Shown here piece by piece: positions 47,056 through 57,875 of a stretch of DNA of 64,000 nucleotides (within the stretch, counting starts at the first letter, position 1; every line of letters begins with the position of its first letter). Location: positions 77,236,402 through 77,300,401 of the forward strand of contig CM044871.1 in assembly GCA_024500155.1 (NCBI GenBank), in the 5' to 3' direction. The notes below the pieces were generated by a model that saw only the letters and a program-made list of their open reading frames with translations, was not told the origin of the DNA and searched no databases. A program made the translations under genes and the position numbers. The DNA comes from Chenopodium formosanum (lineage: Eukaryota; Streptophyta; Magnoliopsida; Caryophyllales; Amaranthaceae).

Positions 47056-48088
47056 GGAAATTTTGACATTTGCTATCAGGAAAAACACCTCGCTTTACGT
47101 TTGCTACCGGTTTATTCATTTTTAATTACTTTGCTACCACCTAAATCAGAGTTTGTTAAAAATCACTACCACTTGTCTTACATCGTTAGTATTTCAGCTA
47201 CCACCACCCAACCACCGTCCAGCCACCACTCCTTCCCACCTACAAGCTGCCCAATCCACTGCCACTGTTCAACATCAAACCCACCGCAACCAGCACCCAA
47301 CATCCGTCCAGCCACCACTCCTTCCCCACTCACCAGCTGCCCAATCCCTTGCCGCGACTCCAGCCACCCAAACAACTCCCTAGCCTACTCCTTCTTCCTT
47401 TCCTCAGCTGCTCAAACCACCATCAATTACCAACCCTTTCGCTGCCCCTTTCCCATGTTCCCTCGCATCACCAACAATCCGTACCAACAGCCACCACAAC
47501 CAATCCAAGCCATCACCAGCCGCCGCACGCAGCAGCAACGCCGTCCAGCTCCGCAACCAATCAGAGAAGTCGCATCAATCGAACCCAAATTCGCAAGCCC
47601 CTCCCCTCGAAAACCCGCCTCGATCCCGGCCAAAAACCCCAATTGAGCAAATTGCAAATCTAAAAAACATTAAACCGTAACGAGAGTGGAGAATATGTTG
47701 TTTGGTGCGGTAACGTCAAGGTGTTGTTTGGTGGAGAATGTGGGTGAAGGAGAAGGAGGAAGAGCGGTTTTTGTGTAGTTTTCCGGCGACGAGGTGGAGG
47801 ACCATGGGAAGGGTGGCGTCAGTAGGGGGAGGGGGAGGGGGAGGGTGGCTAACGGGAGAAGCAAGGTGTTTTAAGGTGGCTGGTTTTTATTTTATTTATT
47901 TTATTTTTTCTTTTAATAAACTAAACGGAATCAGAATAAACTTAACAGAATCCTAACGGATTCCGTTAAGTGGTAGTGATTTTTAACAGATTCTGATTTA
48001 GGTGGTAGCAAAGTAAATAAATAAATAAATAAACTGGTAGCAAATGTGAAGTGAGGTGTTTTCCATGGTAGCAAATGTCAAAATTTTC
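47056..48088. mobile_element. Mutator-like non-autonomous element with GC-rich cargo
   Basis: Long terminal inverted repeats of about 110 bp (left: AAATTTTGACATTTGCTA, ACTTTGCTACCACCTAAATC, AAAATCACTACCACTT; the right end is the same inverted) enclose a GC-rich interior. A perfect 9-bp duplication TTGTTATTA flanks it (47,047-47,055 and 48,089-48,097). Long TIRs with a 9-bp duplication are the Mutator signature. The interior has a CCACC-rich left half with an open frame and a G-rich right half; the frame has no recognisable domain. It may be captured host DNA, as in Pack-MULEs. Confidence 0.88.
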
Positions 48089-48466
48089 TTGTTATTATAC
48101 TCCCTCTGCAAATAGTTATTTGCAACATTTGCCATAAATGGGTGCTTCTATTATCTACAACAATTTTTTTTCTTTCCATGTTTAGTAAATTTTATACAAT
48201 AAAATGACCACCTTACCCTTACTTTATTTTTCAAACTTTGTTTAACATCTGATAATATAATTACACTTACTTACCAACTAATACCACCTTACCCTAGCCA
48301 ATTCGCCGCCTCTACCTGCCTACCACCAGACAAGAGCACCACCCCCACCGCAACTATACCCCATCGCCGCGCCATTCTCCGACCACAACCTAGATCGCCG
48401 CCCCCATTCTCCGACCAGACCCTACCGCACCCTAGAGCAAACCCCACTACTCCACCACAACCACTA

Positions 48467-49143
48467 TATAGGTGATCGTTTGCGGGCTTGGACAGGAAAC
48501 GGGCCGGGCCTATACTTCATTTTTTGTCCAACGGGCTAATTGTAGCTAATAACCCAAGCCCTTTTATGCGGGCTTGATAAATTGTCCAAGCCCGCTCTAT
48601 TAACGGGTCAGGCTTGCCCGCGGGCTCACGGGCCTAAAATATTTGTTTTACATATATCTAACGCTAATTATTTTTTTTATCATTTACATATGTTAATATT
48701 ATTTCGATTTAGTTATCTTAAAAATTTCTTGATCACTAATGATACTAGAAAAAAACATATTTAATTTGTGACATATGTTAGTGAAAAAAGGAAAGAATGA
48801 ACTTATTTAATACAAGTATAATGATTAAATATAAAATTGAAATAAATAGTTGTAGCTAATAATAGGTTAGAATCTAATATAGTCTCTTTGTATTTATTTT
48901 CTAAAATATACTACATAATCAAATAACTAAAAAATCATTAAACTATAGCTTTTTGAAATAAATGGGTCGGGCGGGCTAGCCCACGGTTCATATTGTCTTG
49001 TCCGTGTCCGCCCATTTTTATTAACGGGTCGGACCTAGCCCGCCAAAATTTTCAATTGTTTTCAAAATGGTTGTCCAAGCCCGCTTATTTTGCGGGCCGG
49101 GTTGGGCGGGTTTAGCAAGTTGACCCGTCCATGAACAACTCTA
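48467..49143. mobile_element. hAT-like MITE nested in the Stowaway-like element
   Basis: It is flanked by a perfect 8-bp duplication AACCACTA (48,459-48,466 and 49,144-49,151). The ends TATAGGTGATCGTTTGCGGG and, reversed, TAGAGTTGTTCATGGACGGG are similar. The subterminal GGGCCGGGC / GGGTCGGGCGGGC words on both sides are usual for this MITE group. Confidence 0.75.
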
Positions 49144-49159
49144 AACCACTAATCTGAGT

Positions 49160-49550
49160 TCGTGGATTTTGCGGTGGGTTTCGTGGCTAGACCTGAGGTC
49201 GTGAGTTGGGCAGTGGGTTTTGATTCAAGATCTGGGGTCATGGATTGGGCGCTGGGTTTCGATTCAAGACCAGGGGTTGTGGGTTTCGGGGTGGGTGTCG
49301 GTGGTCTGAGTTCGTGGGTCGGGGTTGGTGCGTGAGTGGGGGCTGCGTAAATAGGGAATGCGTGGTGGTTTCGGTGGTCTGAGTTCGGTGGTTTCGCGTC
49401 CGTGAGTGGGGGGTTGCGTGGTGGTTTCGGTGGTCTGAGGTCGGTGGTTTTACGTCAGTGGTGGGGGTTGCGTGGGTGTCAGTGTTTCATGACGTGGCGT
49501 GGTGGTTCTGGGTCAGTGATGGGGGTTGCGTGGGTGTGGGTGTTGGATTA
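49160..49550. repeat. GT-rich degenerate tandem repeats
   Basis: Units like GTGGTTTCGGTGGTCTGAG and TGGGGGTTGCGTGG recur many times. It is part of the Stowaway-like element's interior. Confidence 0.6.
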
Positions 49551-49711
49551 ATTATCCCTTCCCTCTCCTCTTAATTTTCAATTATCATGCTTAAGAAGTT
49601 TTACCTAAGAGTCCGTAAAAAGTACAATTGGTGCAGATAACGGTTTACGGAGGGAGTATATAAAGAGAAATTTAGAAGATTCCCTCTATTCTTAAAAGTT
49701 AAAAGATTGTA

Positions 49712-50676
49712 GGGAAATTCTCAATGGTACTCTTAAGCATTTTATTTTTCTCAATGGTAAACATTAAAAATTCAAATTATCTTTGGTAATCAACAATTTG
49801 TGTTATTAATTTAGTGGTGATATTAATGAAATTAATCTACAACCACAAGTCTAACCATAGTTAACTAAAGGTGAAATGACTAATATATCCTTGAAAATCA
49901 GTTTTTTTTTCTTTATTTTTTAACAATTAAATTATTTTAAAAAAAAATAATAATTACAATTTCCCCAGCCACCACAGCCAGCCAAACCACCATCCACCAC
50001 AGCCAGTGAACCGCCAGCCACCACCAAGCCTAGCCTCGATCCCCCTTGACCCTTCGGCGTAGGCGCCCACGAACCACCACCACCTACCTACCCCCACAAA
50101 ACCTTAAACCCTCTAAAAACCATCCCGAACCTCGAAAAACCCCAACCGGAACCCTAGCTATGGCGGGGGATGGTCGGTTAGGGTATTTCGAAGGTGGATT
50201 GATGGTTTTAGGGGTTTCGTGGGGGAGGGAGAGGGGTTTATGTGAAAGGATTGGGTGGTTCGGTGCGCGGAAGGGAGATGCGACAAGGGGAGGGGTACGG
50301 TGTTCAGCAAGGCGCCGACGCCTAGGAGGAAGGATCTGGGCGCGCCAACGCTGGTGAAAAGTAGGGGTGGCTGGCTGTTGGGGATTGGGTGGTTTAGTTG
50401 TTGCCGACGCCGAGGGCGGTGAAAAGCCGGGTAGGCCGGGCAAAGGTGGCAGGGGGAAGAAGTGGTGGTGGGTTTTTGTTAAAAAAGGGTATTTTAGACA
50501 TTGCACTCTTCTCTCCCTTGTAAAACATTTAACCATGGTTAATGTTTCTTAAAACACTTAACTAATGTTACCACTTAATTAATAACACAAATTATTGATT
50601 ACCAAAGATAATTTGATTTTTTGAAGTTTACCATTGAGAAAAATAAAAAGCTTGAGAATACCATTGAGAATTTCCC
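49712..50676. mobile_element. Mutator-like non-autonomous element, second type
   Basis: Inverted repeats of roughly 110 bp (GGGAAATTCTCAATGGTA, TTTATTTTTCTCAATGGTAA, AATTATCTTTGGTAATCAA, TTTGTGTTATTAAT on the left; the same inverted on the right) flank a GC-rich interior of about 520 bp. The 9-bp duplications are AAGATTGTA (49,703-49,711) and AAGATTCTA (50,677-50,685), one mismatch. The interior is CCACC-rich then G-rich, with frames on both strands but no known domain. Confidence 0.83.
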
Positions 50677-50685
50677 AAGATTCTA

Positions 50686-51615
50686 AATTATATTAACATT
50701 ATAAAACGGAGGGACTAACATTATAAAACCAAGAGATTAACGGTAATACATGTATCCAATAAACCTTTTTTTGTTTTTCGCACCAGAGATCTTATTGTGT
50801 TTGTGGACTTCTAATTATAATCAAACGTTGCTTCAACAAAACTACAGTATATATGATTTGGAAAAAAAAAATGAATAAATAATAATGGTTATCAAGTGGT
50901 TTATGTGTTTGGCCTATGCTGCGGCAGTTAATCTACGGATTATATACCAAATTAAAAGTATGTTTTGACCACGTTGTTCCAAAACTCAAATACTCAAATT
51001 CTACTTAGCCTTAAACAATTAAATTAAGGAAAAAGATATATGCATGCCTATTAAGAAGCTAAAAGTGGAAATAATTGATAATAAATAAACATTTATTACA
51101 CCAATTTACTCGTGAATTGTCGATAAATTTCCAACTTAATACTAAAAAAGTAAAAATATTAATGCTTGACCCTTAAATTCAATATAATTTTACCACCTTA
51201 AAAACTATCCATCTCCACTAACTTCGCCAACTACTTTTTTTTTTTTTTTTTTTTTTTTTGCAAATATATATCCCGTGTATTAACATGAGTACATTCTAAT
51301 ACTTCAAATGCTACATTTGAGAAATGCACTATTTGAAAATTTTAGTCTAAAACATATTGAATTATTTGTCAGTTTAATTAACACTGAAAAGGTCTTAAAA
51401 GGCTTAATAACTCTTTCTTACATTTCAAATCATGAGAGTCAGTTTTAGCCCTAATTAACAAGCTTGGACCTTTGGGAAGGGGGGGGGGGGTTTAGGGAGT
51501 CTTCACACCAAAAATCCCCATATATTTGATCTTAAAACCTCATAATTTAAGAGGCAAACTTTTTTACTACAGTAAGCCTTAATTGATTCCTGCTCATTAG
51601 CAATTGACTAATATA
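50686..51615. other. AT-rich spacer, no gene seen
   Basis: It has a long poly-T run at about 51,235-51,259 and a poly-G run at about 51,480-51,490. Nothing else is supported. Confidence 0.5.
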
Positions 51616-51623
51616 CCCCCCTG

Positions 51624-52193
51624 CAGTGGCGGATCCAGGATTCCGGACTTGGGGTAGCACTAAACGCATACTAGAAAATTAAAGGAACGAAATAACCAAT
51701 ATACACCTACGAACTTGAAACTCAAACTAAATTTAAGATGGTATAACACATCAAGTTAAAGATTTTGCATAATTGTTGATTCTGTATAAAATGTTACCAT
51801 CAAATTTCAACCATCTATACATTTTGCTATACGTTATTATTGCGGATAAAATTATGCATGTATAACATACTAGCTATCAAAATATATATTTCGTATTACA
51901 ATTAAATAAAATTAGTCTTTATGGAAAGTAATTTGGAAAAGAATCAAATTTTGACGGAAGTCCATTTTATTTTATCTATTTGAATGGGGAGGGAATCGAA
52001 CCACTGACCCCAAGGCACTCTGAGGATGCTTTTTTTACTTGCTTTGTACCGCTGAAGCAAACTCTATTATCATGAATAGTATGCGTTGTTTAATAATTAT
52101 AAAGTATTAAGAAGGAAGGTTTTATTATACAATTTTTTTTTTTTTCCGGGGGTAGCACGTGTCCCCCCGGGTTCCAATGTAGATCCGCCAGTG
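51624..52193. mobile_element. hAT-like MITE with CAGTGGCGGATC ends
   Basis: 570 bp. The left end CAGTGGCGGATCCAGGATTC and the right end GATCCGCCAGTG are inverted, and the 8-bp duplication CCCCCCTG is perfect (51,616-51,623 and 52,194-52,201). The subterminal GGGGTAGCAC (left) is also present as GGGGGTAGCACG on the right. No transposase. Confidence 0.88.
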
Positions 52194-52396
52194 CCCCCCT
52201 GAAGTTTTCTTTGCATGCTATTTTTTTTATATATAATCTCACAACCTTATAATTGTGAGATGTAAACTTTCTCACTATATCAAGCTTTACTTGGCTCTCA
52301 TTCATGAGCAATTTGTTGACATATCCCCTAGACCCCTACAATTTCCTCTCTTGCATGCTTGTTCTCTCTATGTTTCCGTCATTTTGATTTAAGGTT

Positions 52397-53040
52397 TGTT
52401 AGGAAATAAGGGTGTAATTGTGTTTGATTAATGCGGAACAAATCAATGAGAATTTAGAATTGAGAAAAAGCAATAAAGAAGATAAACAAAGAACACAAGG
52501 ATTTACGTGGTTCAGTCAAAATAGACCTACATCCACGGGTGGGGGATTCGAGAGCTTCTTCACTATAATGGAGAAGGAAACAAGAGAATAATACAAGGAG
52601 TCTTAAATCTAATGGCTCAAAAGATATGATCTAAATGATCAACTAAAGGGTCCTTTTATAACACAAGGAAACCCTAATGAAACCCTAAGATTATTCCCCA
52701 AGTATACTCAAATAGCCATCATAGAAAAGATATAATTTTAGGAAATATTCCGTCAATTATCCTAGAATAACCTAACTACCGAGCTATAGCTCGGCAGCTA
52801 GCTCATGCCTGCCACAAGTCTTCATAGGGCCGAGCTATAGCTGGCAGCCTCGTTGCAAATTTCCAGCTTCGACAGGTTTTCGTAAAACGGTCATAACTTT
52901 CTCGTTTCTTATCGGAATTAGGCATATGACCTATCGTTGGAAAGCTCTTGAAACAAGCTATCACCTCCAACTTGAATCACCTAAAAATCAGTTGTAGTTT
53001 GAGAGATATAAGTGTTCAAAGTCAGCCCTACTAGATTTCG
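52397..53040. repeat. Probable LTR fragment, possibly copia
   Basis: It begins TGTTAGGAAATAAGGG and contains ATTTACGTGGTTCAGTCAAA and CCTACATCCACGGG, a pattern I associate with plant copia LTRs. It also holds CATAACTTTCTCGTTTCTTATCGGAATT..ATCGTTGGAAAGCTC, a block shared with the gypsy LTRs of this window (for example 9,732-9,788). The right end and target duplication could not be found. Confidence 0.4.
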
Positions 53041-53236
53041 AGTCACAATTTAACCAGCTTTTCAATACTTATAATTAGTTAGCTTTATCTACTCGTATTG
53101 TTTCACATATAGGGACAATCACCTAGCTAAGTGGTGTGTATCTTGAGTTGTTAGCTAAGTAATATGTTGATCTTAACCTCATTTTACCTGCACATAAATA
53201 TTGTAAACTAAGCTGAGATGTGTCCTAGAATACTCA

Positions 53237-53358
53237 GGGTCTATTTTGATTTACTGAATTGAGCTGAATTGAACTGAATTGTTTATAAGAGAAGGAATTT
53301 AAAAACTGAAATGAACTGAACTGAATTGAACTGAAATTAAGTTGAAGAGAACAAGTCC
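53237..53358. mobile_element. Small MITE with CTGAA repeats
   Basis: 122 bp. It runs from GGGTCTATTTTGATTTACTG to AAGAGAACAAGTCC and is flanked by TCA on both sides. The inside is mostly AACTGAA/AATTGAACTGAA units. The same family is at 63,676-63,867 and, incomplete, at 59,355. Confidence 0.65.
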
Positions 53359-53361
53359 TCA

Positions 53362-55264
53362 GTCCCATACGGGCATGCCTTAATTTGTGAGACATTATGA
53401 TCTTTTCGATATATGTGCATCAATGTCATAAATATGTGGTAGTTGTGCTTTGGGCCTCTTGGGCCGTTGGACCGCCTTGATTGATCTAATTAACGATTTA
53501 CTTTGGACTTCAACATAAGCTTTGGACTTTGACATGGGCCCTTGGACATTTAGACGCCCAAATGGGGTAGCCATTCGCACACCCAAACGCCTTTATTATC
53601 ATCTTTTGCACGTCAAAGTATCCAATTATTATAATTTTTTAATAAATAATCTTATAACGAGTATTTCTTTAGCACAAATTTAAAAGGAAAATGATAAATA
53701 TAGACCTAAATTTAAGGGCTATGTATAAGAAGCTTAAAATGAAAAGATTGAGGAAGATTAACATTTAATACAACGATTTGCGCGTAATTTTGTCATGTAT
53801 TACCAACTTAATTCCATTTTGGGAAGTACATTTAATGGTTATATATAGTCCTAAGGGCTACATATATCATTACCCAATTTAAAAGTGTGTATTTGTAACA
53901 TGTTTGATCGAAAAGAATATCGGTTTCCATAGGTTGACTTTTCTGCGAGACGACCAACAAGATAGGGAATATATTATGGCCTTTATGGGTATGCTAGTAA
54001 TGGTACCAAGGGAGACATCCATTCATATTCACGTTGAATATTTGCTAATAAAGTGTACATTATATCATTATCAAGAAACACAGAGTTACATAATTACATT
54101 TGAATTTTTCTAATAATAGATTAATGAATATAATTGTAATAACCAAAATAATACAGTATTGAATAGTCAAAATTATCAGGATTGATAAGCAATCAAATTA
54201 TTTCGATTCAAACATCAATATATCCGTTATTAGTACTCCATTAATTTAAATTAGTAATTTTATATATTCTCACAAGAATTTTTCAGTTTTGTAGGTTATG
54301 GAGTATATTTTTGTTTTGGTAAAAATATTTTATTGAGTCAAAGTGATAGATTGTTGTTTTATGATGATCTGATATTGCAAGATTAATCAACGAGTTAGTG
54401 TCGTTTTAGTTTTAGTAATGTTCAAAGGGCGGGTAATACATTGTCATACCTTAATTGCTTTGAATTTGTATGGTTAGACACCTTCCTTCAAAGTTTTTAC
54501 AACATTAATTGGCAGATATTGATTTACTTTAATAAAATTATACATATGTATCCAATATTTTTCTCTTAATTTAAAATAATCATCGAGTAAGATGCAAAAC
54601 AAATACAATGTCTACAATTTTTCGGTAGCCACCAAAAAGTCTTCATATGCGTAAAGTTTTAAGAATTAACATGAATGCAATTTTAGCTATCATACCCGAT
54701 TGATGAAATACTTAGCATGCATGATGCATCACGTCTTTATTGAGCTAGCTAGCTATTAGTAAGCTAATTAAATGATATGCTTGTTATCAATAAAAAGAAA
54801 AGTCTTACTTCATTAAAATCTTTTTCTGATTTTTGTTAATGTAAATTGCAATTCTCTTAGTGGTAGCCTTGTCATTGTCTTCATTTTATACACTTATATA
54901 TGTGTTATACTATATGTATGTTTATAAAACCTTAATTAGTCACTATCAAATGCTTAGTCTAACGACTTAGACGTTAGACCAAAATAAAAAAGAAAAAAAA
55001 AATCCCAACAAATAAAACAGGTAGTACTTGCTGTACTTCGTATATTAACTTGCTTTGACTAAATTCCTTTATTACCCATAATAACTTATATTAAATAAAT
55101 ATATAAACACCATTTCCATGGAATTTCGTTACATCCATTACATATTATATATAAACCTCCTGCTAATAACATAACGTAGCCGTAAGCTTACAAGCTAATA
55201 GGCTACAATTCAATTAGAAGAGTTACATTTGCCTAAATTTATCCTTTTTCAATAAATATATACA
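53362..55264. other. AT-rich spacer upstream of the PLAC8-type gene
   Basis: No gene is recognised. A TATA-like TATATATAAACC lies at 55,147-55,158, about 110 bp before the ATG at 55,265, and is a good promoter candidate for that gene. Confidence 0.5.
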
Positions 55265-56994
55265 ATGAGTTCCTACAACATTCAAGCCCCTTCTAAGGTA
55301 TCCCAGTATCCTCCTGAAGGAGAATGGAGCACCGGCTTCAATGACTGTTGCATTGATCGCGATCTTTGTAATGCTTTAGCTCAACTCCTTCAATTCCTCG
55401 TTTTGTTTCTCCTTATGTTATTTTCTTTTATTTACTTTGTTTTGTATTTGTATGACTTGTGTAACAAATTGTGTCGATATCAGCTAGCTAAGTTTTTATA
55501 GTGGGGCAGTCATGTGATCAAATCTCGTCTAATCAATGACTTATAATTGTTCAATTTTGTAGGCTTGAAGACATGTTTTTACCCTATGATCACCATGGGA
55601 GAGATTGCAGAAATTATTGATGGGGGCACAACAAGTAAGCAATAAAATACTGTACTACGACTAGTTTAGTATATTTCTTAGATCTTTGACATTTTAATTA
55701 CTACCTCCGTTTCTTATTAGTTTGGGGTATTATGTGTGAGATATAAAATATTCTAAAGTTACAACTAATATGAAACGCGGAGGTAGTAGTAGGTCACGGT
55801 TGCGTTACATCATGCATGTTGTATAGTTCTTTTTTAATCTATCTGCCGTCTTTCAATTCTCGCTTTATTTTTCTTACGTTCATTTGCTATTCTATCTGTC
55901 ATAGATTATATAATAATTACTTGATAATGATGATTTTTAGTTGATTAGAAGATTTTGAACAATAGTTAATTACATAACGTGGAAGTCTTGTTGCAAAGTT
56001 CATCACCTATAGACTTGGTCAATAGTCAATACTCAGAAATGCTTGGAACTAGCTCAAATTATTTTATTTTATTTTTTAAAAAAATAATAATAATAATAAT
56101 TGATGTAACAAATTATTTACTAGAATTCAATAATTAACGCGCTATGTGTGATGCCACACATGACTACATGAGCCTTGCGAGCTCAAGATTGAGGTACATG
56201 TACTTGTACTTGAAGTCAGCATTAATGCATTATACTTTGCGCATGTTGTAAAAACTTCTCAAACAACACATGTAAGTATCCCACGTTAAAAAAAATAGAG
56301 AGTTAAAATACTTAATAAGGCTAAAGCTACACCTTTTATTGCCATATGGTTTTATAAATTATGATGGAACCACCTTAGACTTGTAAAGTGAATTCTCTCT
56401 TAATGACGGGTATAACCCAGAGCCGTATTTAACAACAAACTTGATACTTTGATAAGTGGCTTTCTTAGTAAGTATACTTTGATAGTTGTTCTGTCTATCA
56501 TAGTTAAAAAAAACTGTTGCTGATGGTTGTATGGTTACTTTACAATCTATATATAGCCCAGCAGAAAGCATGCTGCATGTATACTATTCTTCCAACCGGA
56601 TGGAAAGCAATGTACGCAGCTGGATATAGAAGAAGACTCAGGGAAATGTTTAAATTGCCACAGGAGCCACACAATGATTGTCTAGTTCATGAATGTTGCT
56701 GTGTGTGCGGCCTTACCCAAGAGTACCGCGAGCTTAAGAATCGTGGAGCTGATCCTTCCTTAGGTACGCTTATCTTATACTCCCTTTGTCCTGAATTAAT
56801 AACCCTTCCAGGTCAAAACTATACCATGATTTTAATAGTGTTATATGTTTATATCTTTTATCCAGTATAATATGAGATCCATTATTCTTCTTTCTCCTCA
56901 ACATTTTTGAATAGGTTGGCAAGGAAATGTGGAGAAATGGAATAGGGAAGGACTCAGAGAGCCACCAATCCCAACTCGCATGGCTCGCTGCTAG
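55265..56994 (+). CDS. PLAC8/PCR-type small cysteine-rich protein, CPC motif altered
   Basis: Four exons: 55,265-55,367; 55,563-55,634; 56,557-56,763; 56,915-56,994. The junctions are GT...AG, phases join and the product is 153 aa, the usual size. It starts MSSYNIQAPSKVSQYPPEGE, continues WSTGFNDCCIDRDLCLKTCF, ITMGEIAEIIDGGTT, CMYTILPTGWK, DCLVHECCCVCGLTQEYREL and KNRGADPSLGWQGNVEKW. WSTGF, GEIAEIID, DCLxHxCCxxCxLTQEYREL and GWxGNVE are hallmarks of the PLAC8 domain. Family members are small membrane proteins linked to metal export (PLANT CADMIUM RESISTANCE) or organ size (FW2.2/CNR). The usual CCxxxxCPC or CLxxxxCPC box reads CLKTCFYPM here: both CPC cysteines are replaced. A second usual hydrophobic helix is weak. 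Assignment to the family is secure; a transport role is doubtful. Confidence 0.88.
55701..55786. mobile_element. Stowaway-like mini-MITE in PLAC8 intron 2
   Basis: 86 bp. CTACCTCCGTTTCTTATTAG and, inverted, CTACCTCCGCGTTTCATATT bound a short interior. Confidence 0.6.
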
Positions 56995-57875
56995 CTGCCC
57001 CGGCCTGCTTCATTCCCTAAACATTGTACAAACAAATGTAATCGCGCTTATTACTTGTTTGTTTAATTTATGTATAAATGTGTGATATATTACTTTATCT
57101 TAACTAGTTTGGTTATGATCAAGTCATCAAACATGAAGCTTGATATTTCTATTGGTTCAATGGTTTGTTTGGTAAAGCAGTCATTAGTTGTACAAATTAC
57201 AAATGTCAAATTAATTATGTATTATTTTAAAAATATGAATTATGTATTGTAAGACTCTAATTCTTAAAAATATATGGTATCCGTTTATGGCTTGTATCAC
57301 TTTGTTCAATCTGTTATGATTCATGTAATTGCTTGCATTTTGTTTTTTTTGTTTTTTTTTTTTTTTTTTTTGAAAGGTATGTCTATGAGCCCTTAGGATT
57401 AAACCTCGATCATTCGTACACTGGTTGTGTATAGACTCGCATGTTCATATATGTCAAGCACTTGCACCTATGCTAATACAGTAAAGAGTAATGATATTGA
57501 GACTGTCTTACCACCCCAAAATAAGATAAAATATCGATCAAGGCAACCGAGAATAAAAGATGCTTACGCGTTATAATTTTACATTAGTTTTCAAGGATAC
57601 CCAGGAAAAAAAAAACCCAAGACATCATCACTATTTTAGCATAGTTTACACAATGCATTGCAACTAGTAGTAGTACCTTACATGCCTTGCTTCTTGTTAG
57701 CAAGGGAGCTTACATAGCCATATAGTACTGCGTTACATAGCCGTGCACACTAAAAATTAGTGTTGTCAGAATTGATCTAAACACTGCAGCTTGCAGGAGC
57801 AGCAACTAAGTCGAGTAGCATATATCCCTCAAGTAAGAAGTTGGCGATAGCAGCAAAGGCCAAGATTTACGCATA
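56995..57875. other. Convergent spacer between PLAC8-type and TGA genes
   Basis: The 3' regions of two convergent genes meet here. There is a poly-T run at about 57,343-57,371. No gene or bounded element is seen. Confidence 0.5.

Larger units (their letters stand above)
48100..49656. mobile_element. Large Stowaway/mariner-like non-autonomous element
   Basis: The left end CTCCCTCTGCAAATAGTTAT and the reversed right end CTCCCTCCGTAAACCGTTAT match over about 25 bp, with TA at 48,098-48,099 and 49,657-49,658. It is 1,557 bp in total, or about 870 bp without the hAT-like insertion at 48,467-49,143. The interior has CACC-rich DNA on the left and GGTTTCGGTGGTCTGAG-type tandem repeats on the right (about 49,160-49,550). 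No transposase is seen. Confidence 0.65.

Noticed and set aside
46915..47646. 243-aa open frame with a hydrophobic start and Pro-rich end
   Set aside because: It runs across the left inverted repeat and into the GC-rich core of a Mutator-like element; no domain is seen.
50084..50536. 150-aa Pro-rich open frame on the minus strand
   Set aside because: It lies in the core of a Mutator-like element and is overlapped by frames on the other strand; a composition effect.
53395..53586. 63-aa open frame on the minus strand
   Set aside because: No similarity recognised and no gene structure; probably repeat-derived.
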